A stretch of 64,000 nt of DNA from Betaproteobacteria bacterium TMED82 (GTDB lineage: Bacteria > Pseudomonadota > Gammaproteobacteria > Burkholderiales > Burkholderiaceae_A). Below are positions 32,353-41,908 of the stretch, piece by piece (position 1 is the first letter of the stretch; every line of letters begins with the position of its first letter). Both the position numbers and the translations under genes were made by a program. Location of the stretch: positions 129,844 to 193,843 of the forward strand of contig NHEJ01000002.1 in the NCBI GenBank assembly GCA_002170395.1. The letters are read 5' to 3'. The notes under the pieces are model-generated. The model had not been told where the DNA came from. It saw only the letters and a list, made by a program, of their open reading frames with translations, and ran no database searches.

Positions 32353-33120
32353 TTGATCGACCGTACTTTAACATCAGACGAAATGAAAATTATTAATAAT
32401 GTATTTATTAACAATAATCCATTTCCCCACGTAATACTTAAAAAGTTATTTTCAGACAGTTGTTTAATGGCGGTTAACGAAGAAATTGCCACGTTTACTA
32501 ATTGGAACATCTATAAACAGAAATACTATAGTAGAGAAAAATTTTGTTGTAACAATATGAAACAACTTCCTGTAAATACGAGAAAATTCATAGAGTTTCT
32601 CAATAGTAAGAAATTTATTAGTTTTTTGGCGACTTTGAGTGATATCCCAAATTTAATAGCAGACCCCTATCTAATTGGAGGAGGAATCCACTGTATCAAG
32701 AGAGGAGGTTTCCTAAAAGTTCATAGCGACTTTAATTTCCATAAAATACTGAAATTACATCGTCGTTTAAACGTACTTATCTACTTAAACAAAAATTGGA
32801 ACAGTGATTGGGGAGGACATCTTGAATTATGGAATAAAACTGTATCAAAATGTGTAAAGCAAGTCGCACCTAAATTTAATACCATGGTGGTATTTTCTAC
32901 AACTAATAATTCTTACCATGGCCATCCGGACCCTCTGAACTGTCCAGAAGATGTCACGAGAAACTCTATTGCGATGTATTACTACACTAAGACCCGACCC
33001 GAAAGTGAATTAGTCACTCCAGGAGTTGGTGGTCGAAAAGGTAAAAATTCGACAACCGCATATGTTCTTAGACCAGAAAATGACGAGGATATGTTGAGCT
33101 TATCAAAAAAAAATCCTTGA
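32353..33120 (+). CDS. 2-oxoglutarate/Fe(II)-dependent oxygenase (prolyl-4-hydroxylase-like)
   Basis: LKVHSDFNFH (HxD) ... NNSYHGHPDPL (distal His) ... RNSIAMYYYT (2OG-binding Arg). Confidence 0.75.
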   Translation: MIDRTLTSDEMKIINNVFINNNPFPHVILKKLFSDSCLMAVNEEIATFTNWNIYKQKYYSREKFCCNNMKQLPVNTRKFIEFLNSKKFISFLATLSDIPNLIADPYLIGGGIHCIKRGGFLKVHSDFNFHKILKLHRRLNVLIYLNKNWNSDWGGHLELWNKTVSKCVKQVAPKFNTMVVFSTTNNSYHGHPDPLNCPEDVTRNSIAMYYYTKTRPESELVTPGVGGRKGKNSTTAYVLRPENDEDMLSLSKKNP

Positions 33121-33311
33121 GGCGGAAGAGCGCTTGTTTGTTACCATTTTTTTTAATCACTGCAACTGGTAGCCAAGTTACTAATTTTTATCAAGCGACT
33201 ATTTTTCAGAAGTTCACTGAATGCAAGATATTTTAGATTTTTGTATTACTTGAAATTTGCCCACCATAAGTAGTAGTCTGAGAATTAATCTAAATACAAA
33301 AAGTATTTTAT

Positions 33312-33923
33312 ATGGAAGACTATTTGAAGTTAAAAAGCAAATTCCTGAGATTAGAAGCAAACGTTGAACAGCGAATTCAAAATGAAGCCACTAAATGGGC
33401 AGATGAAAATAAACAATTGAGAGACTCAATTATTCGTTTAAGAAATGAATTAGAGCATGAATCTTTTTCTAAGAAAAGTGCGATGCAAGCGGTTCGAGCT
33501 GAAGGCAGTAAAGATTTAAATCATTTAAAAAAATCGATAGTAACTCTGCGCAAGGAACTAGAAAATTTGCAAATAAGCACAACCGATAATATTCAAAAAG
33601 TTATTTCGAATTCTGCTGGTGAGATTAACCTTCTGAAAAGTACAATCATTTCTCTTAGAGGGGAATTAGAGAAGATGTTAGTTCAAAAAACAGAAGAGGT
33701 GCAAAAGGCAATAGCTGATCGGGAGTCGGTAATAGCTCATCTAAAATCTACTGTTTTATCGTTGAGAGAAACACTTGAAGATCAGCGATTAACCCATAAT
33801 CAAGAATTACAAAAAAAATCAGCGGAATACACTAAAGAAATTGAAAATTTACAACAAAGTTTAAGTTACACAAGAGACATATTAGAGAAAACCAAAAAGA
33901 ATATCGGGACAGAAAATGGCTAA
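33312..33923 (+). CDS. Coiled-coil protein with five tandem 36-residue repeats
   Basis: QLRDSIIRLRNELE / HLKKSIVTLRKELE / LLKSTIISLRGELE / HLKSTVLSLRETLE / NLQQSLSYTRDILE, each separated by exactly 22 residues; ATGGCTAA-type overlap with the next gene. Confidence 0.75.
   Translation: MEDYLKLKSKFLRLEANVEQRIQNEATKWADENKQLRDSIIRLRNELEHESFSKKSAMQAVRAEGSKDLNHLKKSIVTLRKELENLQISTTDNIQKVISNSAGEINLLKSTIISLRGELEKMLVQKTEEVQKAIADRESVIAHLKSTVLSLRETLEDQRLTHNQELQKKSAEYTKEIENLQQSLSYTRDILEKTKKNIGTENG
33414..33887 (+). repeat. Protein-level tandem repeat, 36-aa (108-bp) period, five copies
   Basis: Counted directly from the translated ORF; the DNA itself has diverged. Confidence 0.85.
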
Positions 33924-36207
33924 GGGAAATGAAGGCGCATCTGGGAAACAGTTAATGAAACCCCGATCTACAACCGAAAACAAACTAAAACAAGCGGAGC
34001 TTTTATTAAGGGTTTCTAGAAAGGTTGCCGCGTTAGAAACAGTCGACGAGGTGCTGGAAGCTCTTGTAGAAATAACAACGTCTGAACTAGAAGCAGAACG
34101 AGGATCTTTATTTTTGAACGATGAATCTACTAATGAATTATATTCAAAAGTAGCGTTGGGCATGAAAAGTAGAGAAATCCGAGTAATGAATGATGCTGGG
34201 ATAGTGGGGCATGTTTTCCAAACAGGAACTGGTTTAATCGTTAAGAATGCCTACAACGACAAACGCTTTGATAAAACAATTGACGAAAACACGGGTTATA
34301 AAACAAGGTCTGTTCTATGTTCTCCCATCAAAACGGTTAAGGGAGAAATTATCGGCTGTACTCAAGTTTTAAACAAAAAGAAAGGTTCCTTTACTAAGTC
34401 TGATATGGTGTTTCTCGAATTAATAACTTCGCAAGCCTCTATTGCTCTTCAAAATACTCTTTATGTACAGCAAGTGCAAAAAGATCATGAGGAAGAGAAA
34501 GAATTTACGGATCTCATTTCTGATATAGCGGGGGAAATAAAACTAGACGTTCTTCTCAGAAGGGTAATGGCCGAAGCTACAAAAATATTAAAAGCTGATC
34601 GATCTACTTTATTTCTCAATGATGAAAAATCTCATCAACTTTGGTCTCAGGTAGGTGAGGGTTTAGGAACAACTGAAATTCGTTTGCCTAACCATCTGGG
34701 TATAGCCGGAAATGTTTTCCAAAGTAAGAAATCAATAAATATTCCGCACGCATATGCAGACCTAAGATTCAATCCAGAATTTGATAAAAAGACCGGATAC
34801 TTTACACGTTCAATCCTTTGTGTACCTTTAGTGAACCGTGATGGGAAAGTTATAGGTGTTACTCAAGCATTAAATAAAAAGGGAGGTTCGTTTTCTGAAG
34901 AAGATGAACAAAGATTAAAAGCATTTACTGCTCGCATTTCCATGGCATTAGAGAATGCAAAATTATTCTCCGATGTACAGAAAGTAAAAAACTACAATGA
35001 ATCAATGCTTCGCAGTATGTCAAACGGAGTTATTACGCTGGATACCGAAAATATAATTGTTACCTGTAATAATGCTGGTGAAAGGATTCTATCTACAAAA
35101 TCAAAAAAACTTATAGGCTTATCAGCAAATGATTTTTTTGGAAAATCTAATTCATGGGTCATCGAAAGAATTGAAAGGGTTAGTGAAACAAAAATTCCTG
35201 AATCTGTTGTCGACCAAAATCTCAGATTTAAAGAAAACATCGTATCTGTAAATCTAATAATTCTCCCCCTTGCCGATGAGGAAGAAGAGACGCTTGGGCT
35301 GATGATTATGATCGAGGATATCAGTTCAGAAAAAAGAATGAAATCCACAATGTCTAGATATATGGATCCTGGATTAGCAGATAAACTCATGAAAGATGGT
35401 TCGGACTTATTAGGGGGACAAGATATTGAAGCCACACTGCTATTTTCTGATGTAAGATCTTTCACAACGATTACTGAACAACTAGGGGCACAAGGCACCG
35501 TAAAACTTTTAAATGAATACTTCACTATAATGGTTGACTGTCTCAACAAGTTTGGAGGTATGTTGGATAAATTTATCGGGGATGCGATTATGGCAGGGTT
35601 TGGCGTCCCAGTTGCACATGATGACGATCCTGATAGAGCGTTAATGTGTGCGATCTCTATGCTTACAGAGTTGAAAAAATGGAATACTCATCGAGTTACA
35701 TTAAACCTGCCCGCGGTTGATATTGGGATAGGTTTGAATACCGGAAGAGTAGTCTCAGGAAATATTGGATCCTCAAAAAGAATGGACTTTACTATGATTG
35801 GCGATGGTGTTAATTTAGCAGCAAGACTAGAATCTGCTTGCAAACAGTACGCAGCAAAAATTCTTCTCTCTGAATTCACTTACAGAAAGCTTAAAGGCGT
35901 CTACAGAATTAGAGATGTTGATCTAGTCATAGTTAAGGGGAAAACAGAGCCTGTGGGAGTATACGAGGTTTTAGATTTTTACAGTGATGAAGAATTTCCT
36001 AACGTGATGGAAGTGTTGGGATATTTTAAATCTGGAGTAAAAGATTTTAGACAAGGTGACTGGAGAAAAGCTACAAAGTCCTTTAGCGAGGCTTTTAAAA
36101 TTCACCCAGAAGATAAACTCTCAAGAATTTATATTGAACGTTGTGAACACTTGATGAACAACCCTCCTAAAAATTGGGACGGTGTTTGGGTAATGTCGAG
36201 CAAATAG
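33916..36207 (+). CDS. GAF-GAF-PAS class III adenylate cyclase (CyaB1/CyaB2-like)
   Basis: Two GAF domains (RFDKTIDENTGYKTRSVLCSPI; RFNPEFDKKTGYFTRSILCVPL), PAS region, cyclase catalytic domain TLLFSDVRSFTTITEQ...LDKFIGDAIMAGFG...MDFTMIGDGVNLAARLESA. Confidence 0.9.
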   Translation: MAKGNEGASGKQLMKPRSTTENKLKQAELLLRVSRKVAALETVDEVLEALVEITTSELEAERGSLFLNDESTNELYSKVALGMKSREIRVMNDAGIVGHVFQTGTGLIVKNAYNDKRFDKTIDENTGYKTRSVLCSPIKTVKGEIIGCTQVLNKKKGSFTKSDMVFLELITSQASIALQNTLYVQQVQKDHEEEKEFTDLISDIAGEIKLDVLLRRVMAEATKILKADRSTLFLNDEKSHQLWSQVGEGLGTTEIRLPNHLGIAGNVFQSKKSINIPHAYADLRFNPEFDKKTGYFTRSILCVPLVNRDGKVIGVTQALNKKGGSFSEEDEQRLKAFTARISMALENAKLFSDVQKVKNYNESMLRSMSNGVITLDTENIIVTCNNAGERILSTKSKKLIGLSANDFFGKSNSWVIERIERVSETKIPESVVDQNLRFKENIVSVNLIILPLADEEEETLGLMIMIEDISSEKRMKSTMSRYMDPGLADKLMKDGSDLLGGQDIEATLLFSDVRSFTTITEQLGAQGTVKLLNEYFTIMVDCLNKFGGMLDKFIGDAIMAGFGVPVAHDDDPDRALMCAISMLTELKKWNTHRVTLNLPAVDIGIGLNTGRVVSGNIGSSKRMDFTMIGDGVNLAARLESACKQYAAKILLSEFTYRKLKGVYRIRDVDLVIVKGKTEPVGVYEVLDFYSDEEFPNVMEVLGYFKSGVKDFRQGDWRKATKSFSEAFKIHPEDKLSRIYIERCEHLMNNPPKNWDGVWVMSSK

Positions 36208-36600
36208 CATGTTGCTGCATAATATTTTGATCTCAACGGTTATGAGTATTCATAATTTACTTCAATCGTTGACTTAACGCCTGTATTGCTAAAATTATCG
36301 TTCAGCCAACTGGGACTTGCCGACAGATTGGAAGCAATCTCCGGATTTCTTCGACTTTCACTGCATTTCTCCTGTTAAAAAACTCAACAATGAAACAAAT
36401 GATATACTTTTTTTAGATTCATAACTTTATAACTCAAAATGTAATTTATAAGGCCTAAATTGATTTTAGAGGTTGTAAACTTCCAAAAGAATAATGTTTA
36501 CTTAACTCCTTGTACCATGTGGATTCGAAAAGATTTTATAACTTTAAAAATATTGAGATTATTTTAGTTATCGTTTATTACAGCGTATAATAAAGGCTGT

Positions 36601-36676
36601 TCCCCGATAGCTCAGTCGGTAGAGCGACGGACTGTTAATCCGCAGGTCCCTGGTTCGAGCCCAGGTCGGGGAGCCA
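36601..36676 (+). tRNA. tRNA-Asn (anticodon GTT)
   Basis: TCCCCGATAGCTCAGTCGGTAGAGCGACGGACTGTTAATCCGCAGGTCCCTGGTTCGAGCCCAGGTCGGGGAGCCA; full cloverleaf, CCA encoded. Confidence 0.96.
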
Positions 36677-36689
36677 TTATTCTTGTATT

Positions 36690-39600
36690 TTAAGTGTAAA
36701 CCTCCTGTAACCAACAAAGAGTATTTACCAGCGTAAGTTGCTCGGGAGTTTTACAAGGAAATGTTAATAATTCCTGCGACGCAACTATAACTGATAGACA
36801 TTTTGCTCGAGTAATTGCTACGTTTAATCTGTTTTTACTAAATAAAAATTCCACCTCACGTGGCATTGACTCGGCGTTTGAAGTGGTCATGGAAATTAAT
36901 ACTACCTCCGCTTCTTGCCCCTGAAATTTGTCAATTGTCCCAACCCTTGCGCCTTCAGGAAGACACTTTCTTAATTCTTGAACTTGAAGATTAAATGGTG
37001 CCACTACCAAAATATCTTCGAATGTAATCACCTTTTTTCTCTGTTTATTTTCGATAACTGATTGACCCAACAATCCAATATATAGCTCTCGTATCTTATC
37101 AACCTCTGATTTACTGTGTTTTTTACACCCAGAATGGACAATCGGAATATATTTTATTCCACAAGGAATAAGTTGATTACTTAAAGTATCAGAGAGCAAT
37201 AGAACTCGGTTTGCATTTTTACTGTTTGGAAGTAACTTTGATTGATAAAATGCTTCGGAAATGAATTCGCAAATATAGGGATGCAAGCGATAGGTTTTAT
37301 CTAAAAAAATACCCATGGTTGGAGGAACGACTGAAAGTACTCCCTCATCATTATTTTTAGTTTGTAATAAATAATTTATAGCAGAAATTCCAGAATCATT
37401 AGGATGTACGCCCTGTGTTGGCTGCTCTAATTGGTTTTGATCACCTATGAGTATCAAAGATTTTGAACTAGTACCCGCTGCAATTAATGTGGCCAAACTC
37501 ATTTGACCTGCCTCCTCTACCACTAAATAATCTAATAAGCTGTCTAGCTCCGGTTGAGAAAAGAACCAAGCTGTACCGGCCATAAGCTGAAAATTACCAT
37601 TCAGCATTTCCTTATTTTTAGCGCAATCTACAATCATCGAATTACTGTCTTTTAGGTTGCTATAACGCTGAGATTTATCAGCTAGGTTAGATTTTTTTGC
37701 TCCTAAAAAGAAAAAATTGTCCTCAAGAGAATGAGTTTCTATTTTTTGCAAAAAATTTATTATTGCTTTGTGACTATTAGAAGTAACTCCAACCCTTTTT
37801 CCTTCTTGCAGTAATTTAACTACAACTTTTGATCCTAAAAATGTTTTTCCCGTACCCGGCGGTCCTTGAACAAACAAATAACTTGAATTTAGACCTTTGA
37901 TAATATCAGTGACAGACTCTAAAGAATTTGAATTGCCAAGTACTTTTTTTACTTCGTTATTACATAAGATTCTTGGCTCATCTCGCTTTAATACCGCAGT
38001 TATCGCTGAATATCTTTCATTATTCGCTGCATAGCGAAATATACTTTGGACTAAGGTATCTATATTTTCGGCAGGTCCATCCAGCCCAATATCGATAGGG
38101 AACCTGGGAAGATCTTTGCCAACTCCCTTCTTAAAACTTATTATGTTTTTATCTCTTTCGATTAACACATCACTTAATCCAGATCTAGAAGCTAAATCTA
38201 TACACCGATCGCCAGTCTTGATAGAAAAATTTTGTGGTGGATACTTGCACCTAAACTTTAATGATCTGCCTACATTCTCTCGATTCCCAGCAATAACTTC
38301 ATCAACAGATACGATACAATCCTCTCTTTCTGCTCGCTCTTGAAAACCAGCTTCCAATCGATCGAAATAAGACCACCACTGGGGTTTTTGGTCGCGTTTA
38401 TGAAAATCTAGTAAATCTATCAGAACTCTTTTGTATTGAATAACTTTATCTTCGAGTAACGGTTGACTCTCCAAACTTATCTCTGCTTCTAATTTTCGTT
38501 TGATGATTGCAAGATCTCTTGCGTAATTTTTTGCTCTGTCTGATATGTCAGCATGATTCGATTCGTTAGAAGAGGCTGAGAAAAAATTGATATTGTTATT
38601 TTCCATAATACTAAGCAGCCACTGACGCAAAAAATAGGTAGATCTAACATCTTCTAGGTTATAATTTTCGATTTCTCGAAGTATTTCTGAGTTTCTGCCT
38701 TCCCCCGAGTTTTTCCATTCTTCAAAAAAAATTAAACTATCCGCAGCGTTTATAACAGCTCCGTCTCTTTGTCCAAATTCTTTCTTGTAGAATTTTTCAA
38801 GGTTTTTAATAGAGTATTTACTTTCCGAAATTCTAATTGACTCTCTAACAACTTGATAAAGATCTATCAACTTTCCCTCACGGAGAAATTGATCAATTAT
38901 TTGCTGCCCTAAATCATATTTATTTGACAACCTTCTGAGCGCGATTTTCTCGTAAGGGGCATAGTGGTAGACGTGAGCAGATGGGAAACTCTTCAGATGA
39001 GAAGTTAAAAATTCAAGAAAATTTCTGAATGTATTTTTTTCTTCCTCTTGGCTAAGAGCCCAAAAAGGTTTGTAAATCTCTTCCTGGCCGCTCAAATAAA
39101 ATAAACCGAAGAGATATTCTAGCTTATCAGTTGAAAGGGGGTCACTTTCCATATCAAAAAATAAATCTCCCTCTGCTGCTCTTGGTAATATGTCAAAACC
39201 TCGCCTCTCAGAATTCATGTTTGAACCTCTTCTCAACGCTATCTCGTCGGGTTTAATTAATTCAAAGAGTGCTTTGCCAGCTTTTTTTGCCCTAACTTGT
39301 AATTCAGCTTGATGCTGTAGTCTAAAAAATGTTGCTGAATTTAAGCTGGTAATATTTTTATTGCTAGGAACCTCAGATAATTGTTGCATAGTGTTAATTT
39401 CTGCAGCTCTTAGCTTGTCAATCTGGATCTTTTTTATAAATGCAACTTGACAAAGATGGTCCTTACTTTTCCAAATATCATTACAATAGTCCCGCCAATG
39501 ACAAATTTCACAATGTTGGCAGGGAAAAGGCTCAGAATTTGTAAAGCTGCTCGACTTAATAAATGTGAAAAATCTCTTTCTTAAATTTCTAAAATAGAAT

Positions 39601-40157
39601 AAGTAATCTTTAACTTTAAAATTTCTTTTTTCGTTGTTACCCAAAATTAAATAGGCATGAGTAGGCAACTTCCCCAAATATTCTGTAAGCATCTCAGAAT
39701 AATGAATTACCTGTAAAACTGCTCCAGCTCTTACTGTCAGGGCAAGCTTAGTATCCCACACTTCATATGAATAATTTCCAAATATTGAGGTATCGTTATT
39801 TCTAACTAAGAAATCAGGTCTCGCTTCCCAAATATCATCTATCAAACCACCTTGGTATATTAATTGAGCACCATCGTTCATTGCCTGGAGTGTAAGCTTG
39901 CTTCTTTGTTCGGAAGTGTAATTACCTCTGAGATCGACAAAATTTGGATAAATGCCAGTCAAAAGTTCTAAGTAAGTTAACTCATGCTTGCGTCCGTTTT
40001 CTTGAATCAACTTAATGTACTGACTAGGACTAGACTTATTTACGGCCAGCGCTTCATCATGAAGAGAGCGTAAATCTAAACCCGAAAGAAAGGAGCACTT
40101 TGAAAAATTTATAATATCTGATGTGGAGAAAAAAACATCATTTGACTCCTTTCTCAT
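36690..40157 (-). CDS. RecB-like nuclease / RNase H-like exonuclease / UPF1-type SF1 helicase fusion (TM0106-like family)
   Basis: 1155 aa; PCQHCEICHWRDYC Fe-S-type Cys cluster; LFFDMESDP...YNLEDVRSTYFLRQWL DnaQ-like domain; QGPPGTGKTFLG Walker A; VVEEAGQM; GDQNQLEQPTQG; FQGQEAEVVLISM; NVAITRAK. Confidence 0.88.
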   Translation of the reverse strand: MRKESNDVFFSTSDIINFSKCSFLSGLDLRSLHDEALAVNKSSPSQYIKLIQENGRKHELTYLELLTGIYPNFVDLRGNYTSEQRSKLTLQAMNDGAQLIYQGGLIDDIWEARPDFLVRNNDTSIFGNYSYEVWDTKLALTVRAGAVLQVIHYSEMLTEYLGKLPTHAYLILGNNEKRNFKVKDYLFYFRNLRKRFFTFIKSSSFTNSEPFPCQHCEICHWRDYCNDIWKSKDHLCQVAFIKKIQIDKLRAAEINTMQQLSEVPSNKNITSLNSATFFRLQHQAELQVRAKKAGKALFELIKPDEIALRRGSNMNSERRGFDILPRAAEGDLFFDMESDPLSTDKLEYLFGLFYLSGQEEIYKPFWALSQEEEKNTFRNFLEFLTSHLKSFPSAHVYHYAPYEKIALRRLSNKYDLGQQIIDQFLREGKLIDLYQVVRESIRISESKYSIKNLEKFYKKEFGQRDGAVINAADSLIFFEEWKNSGEGRNSEILREIENYNLEDVRSTYFLRQWLLSIMENNNINFFSASSNESNHADISDRAKNYARDLAIIKRKLEAEISLESQPLLEDKVIQYKRVLIDLLDFHKRDQKPQWWSYFDRLEAGFQERAEREDCIVSVDEVIAGNRENVGRSLKFRCKYPPQNFSIKTGDRCIDLASRSGLSDVLIERDKNIISFKKGVGKDLPRFPIDIGLDGPAENIDTLVQSIFRYAANNERYSAITAVLKRDEPRILCNNEVKKVLGNSNSLESVTDIIKGLNSSYLFVQGPPGTGKTFLGSKVVVKLLQEGKRVGVTSNSHKAIINFLQKIETHSLEDNFFFLGAKKSNLADKSQRYSNLKDSNSMIVDCAKNKEMLNGNFQLMAGTAWFFSQPELDSLLDYLVVEEAGQMSLATLIAAGTSSKSLILIGDQNQLEQPTQGVHPNDSGISAINYLLQTKNNDEGVLSVVPPTMGIFLDKTYRLHPYICEFISEAFYQSKLLPNSKNANRVLLLSDTLSNQLIPCGIKYIPIVHSGCKKHSKSEVDKIRELYIGLLGQSVIENKQRKKVITFEDILVVAPFNLQVQELRKCLPEGARVGTIDKFQGQEAEVVLISMTTSNAESMPREVEFLFSKNRLNVAITRAKCLSVIVASQELLTFPCKTPEQLTLVNTLCWLQEVYT

Positions 40158-40163
40158 TTCTTA

Positions 40164-40349
40164 CTATAAAATCTCTGTTAATAAAATAAACAACATTAAT
40201 GAAAGGCAAATCCAACCAAGCCCCAAACTTAAATACAGTAGGAAACTACTCATTCGACCGTTGAAGAAAATTCGATCAACTCTCAAAATGAATCGGTACC
40301 AAAAATAAATAGGAATTAAAAATATTAGACCCACAAAAAAAATCTTCAT
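40164..40349 (-). CDS. Small membrane protein (61 aa) directly upstream of the helicase-nuclease
   Basis: Two hydrophobic stretches; stop lies 6 bp before the helicase start on the same strand; no homology recognised. Confidence 0.35.
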   Translation of the reverse strand: MKIFFVGLIFLIPIYFWYRFILRVDRIFFNGRMSSFLLYLSLGLGWICLSLMLFILLTEIL

Positions 40350-40396
40350 TAGTTCAATTACTTGTTATCATATGATGGATTGTACGACAAAGAATT

Positions 40397-41899
40397 ATGA
40401 ATAAAAATTATAACCATTTATGTGCGCAAGAAGCTAGACTTTACAGATTAAATCACTTGCAAGAAATGTCCAGCTGGGATCAGGCAACCTTAATGTCAAA
40501 AAAGGGGGGAAGGTCAAGAGCCGAGGCTTTGGCAGAACTTAGTGGAATTATCCATGACATTAATAGTAATCCTAAAGTTGAGGACTGGTTAAAAAAAGCC
40601 AGTAAAGAAAAACTTGACTTTGTTCAAGAATGTAATCTGCGCGAAATGAAAAGAAAATGGAAGAGAAAAAAGGCAGTTCCGACAGCTTTAGTAATGAAAA
40701 AACGAATTGCGGCATCTCTGTGTGAAAATGAGTGGCGAGTTCAAAGACCAGCGAATGATTGGAACAATTTTTTAAGAAATTTTAAACCTTTGGTTGAGCT
40801 CTGCCTTGAAGAGGCTGATTATCTATCTGATGCTCTGTCAATTTCTCCTTATGAAGCGTTAATGGACGGCTATGAGCCTGGGTTAACTGAAAAAAAAATA
40901 GACGAAGTTTTTGGCGACTTAAAAACTTGGCTGCCAACTCTGATAAAAAAAGTAGTAAAAAAACAGAGGAAAGAATTCGTTTTGGATTTGGAGGGCCCCT
41001 TCCCTACGAAAAAACAAAAATCACTATGTTTGGAAATTATGGCATTGTTGGGCTTCGACTTTGCGAGTGGTAGGTTAGATATAAGCACCCATCCATTTTG
41101 TGGAGGTGTTCCAGATGACGTAAGAATAACTACCAGGTTTGACAAAAACTCTCTACTTGAGCCGCTTTTTGGAACTATCCATGAAACTGGCCATGCCAGA
41201 TATGAACAAAACCTTCCAAAAGAGTTTATAAATATGCCAGTTGGTCAATCGAGATCTATGAGCATCCATGAAAGTCAATCACTTTTTTTTGAAATGCAGC
41301 TGGGCTGTCATCCCCTATTTTTGAAAAAAATCTCAGAACTTATTGTCAAAACTTTCGGATATCAAGATGCTTTTAGTCACGATAATCTTGCTAAGTTAGT
41401 GAGTAGGGTAAAACCAAGTATGATTAGGGTTGATGCTGACGAGGTTACTTATCCAGCCCATATTCTTATACGATATGAAATAGAGCGAATGCTGATAAAA
41501 AAAGAAATGATACCTGAAGACATTCCATCAATGTGGGATGAAAAAATGAACTTCTTTTTAGGTATAAATTCCGAGGGAAATTTCAAAGATGGAGTTCTGC
41601 AGGATATTCACTGGCCCGAAGGGCTTTTTGGCTATTTTCCCTGCTATACCCTTGGTGCCATGTATGCAGCTCAGTGGTACAAGATATTAGAAACAAAATT
41701 TGGTAAGGATAGCATTGACCGTCAGGTTTATGAAGGTAACTTTGAGAACATATTTACTTGGTTGAGAGGCAATATTTGGCATCTAGGTAGTATTTATGAA
41801 ACCGCAGAGTTGACCAAGAGAGCTTCTGGCGGTGAAGACTTAAATACTTCTCATTACAAAAAACATTTAGAATCACGCTATTTATACAGTAATTTGTGA
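40397..41899 (+). CDS. Carboxypeptidase Taq (M32) metallopeptidase
   Basis: 500 aa; GTIHETGHARYEQNLP (HExxH), IHESQSLFFE, RVDADEVTYPAHILIRYEIER. Confidence 0.93.
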   Translation: MNKNYNHLCAQEARLYRLNHLQEMSSWDQATLMSKKGGRSRAEALAELSGIIHDINSNPKVEDWLKKASKEKLDFVQECNLREMKRKWKRKKAVPTALVMKKRIAASLCENEWRVQRPANDWNNFLRNFKPLVELCLEEADYLSDALSISPYEALMDGYEPGLTEKKIDEVFGDLKTWLPTLIKKVVKKQRKEFVLDLEGPFPTKKQKSLCLEIMALLGFDFASGRLDISTHPFCGGVPDDVRITTRFDKNSLLEPLFGTIHETGHARYEQNLPKEFINMPVGQSRSMSIHESQSLFFEMQLGCHPLFLKKISELIVKTFGYQDAFSHDNLAKLVSRVKPSMIRVDADEVTYPAHILIRYEIERMLIKKEMIPEDIPSMWDEKMNFFLGINSEGNFKDGVLQDIHWPEGLFGYFPCYTLGAMYAAQWYKILETKFGKDSIDRQVYEGNFENIFTWLRGNIWHLGSIYETAELTKRASGGEDLNTSHYKKHLESRYLYSNL

Positions 41900-41908
41900 G
41901 CAAAATCT

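Noticed and set aside
34992-35549. 185-aa minus-strand ORF within the cyclase gene
   Set aside because: Antisense shadow of a confident CDS; composition is Ser/Ile-rich and no motif is visible.
36601-40400. Integrative island at tRNA-Asn with att duplication
   Set aside because: No second copy of the tRNA 3' end (CCAGGTCGGGGAGCCA) or integrase noticed; kept only as a caveat in the helicase finding.
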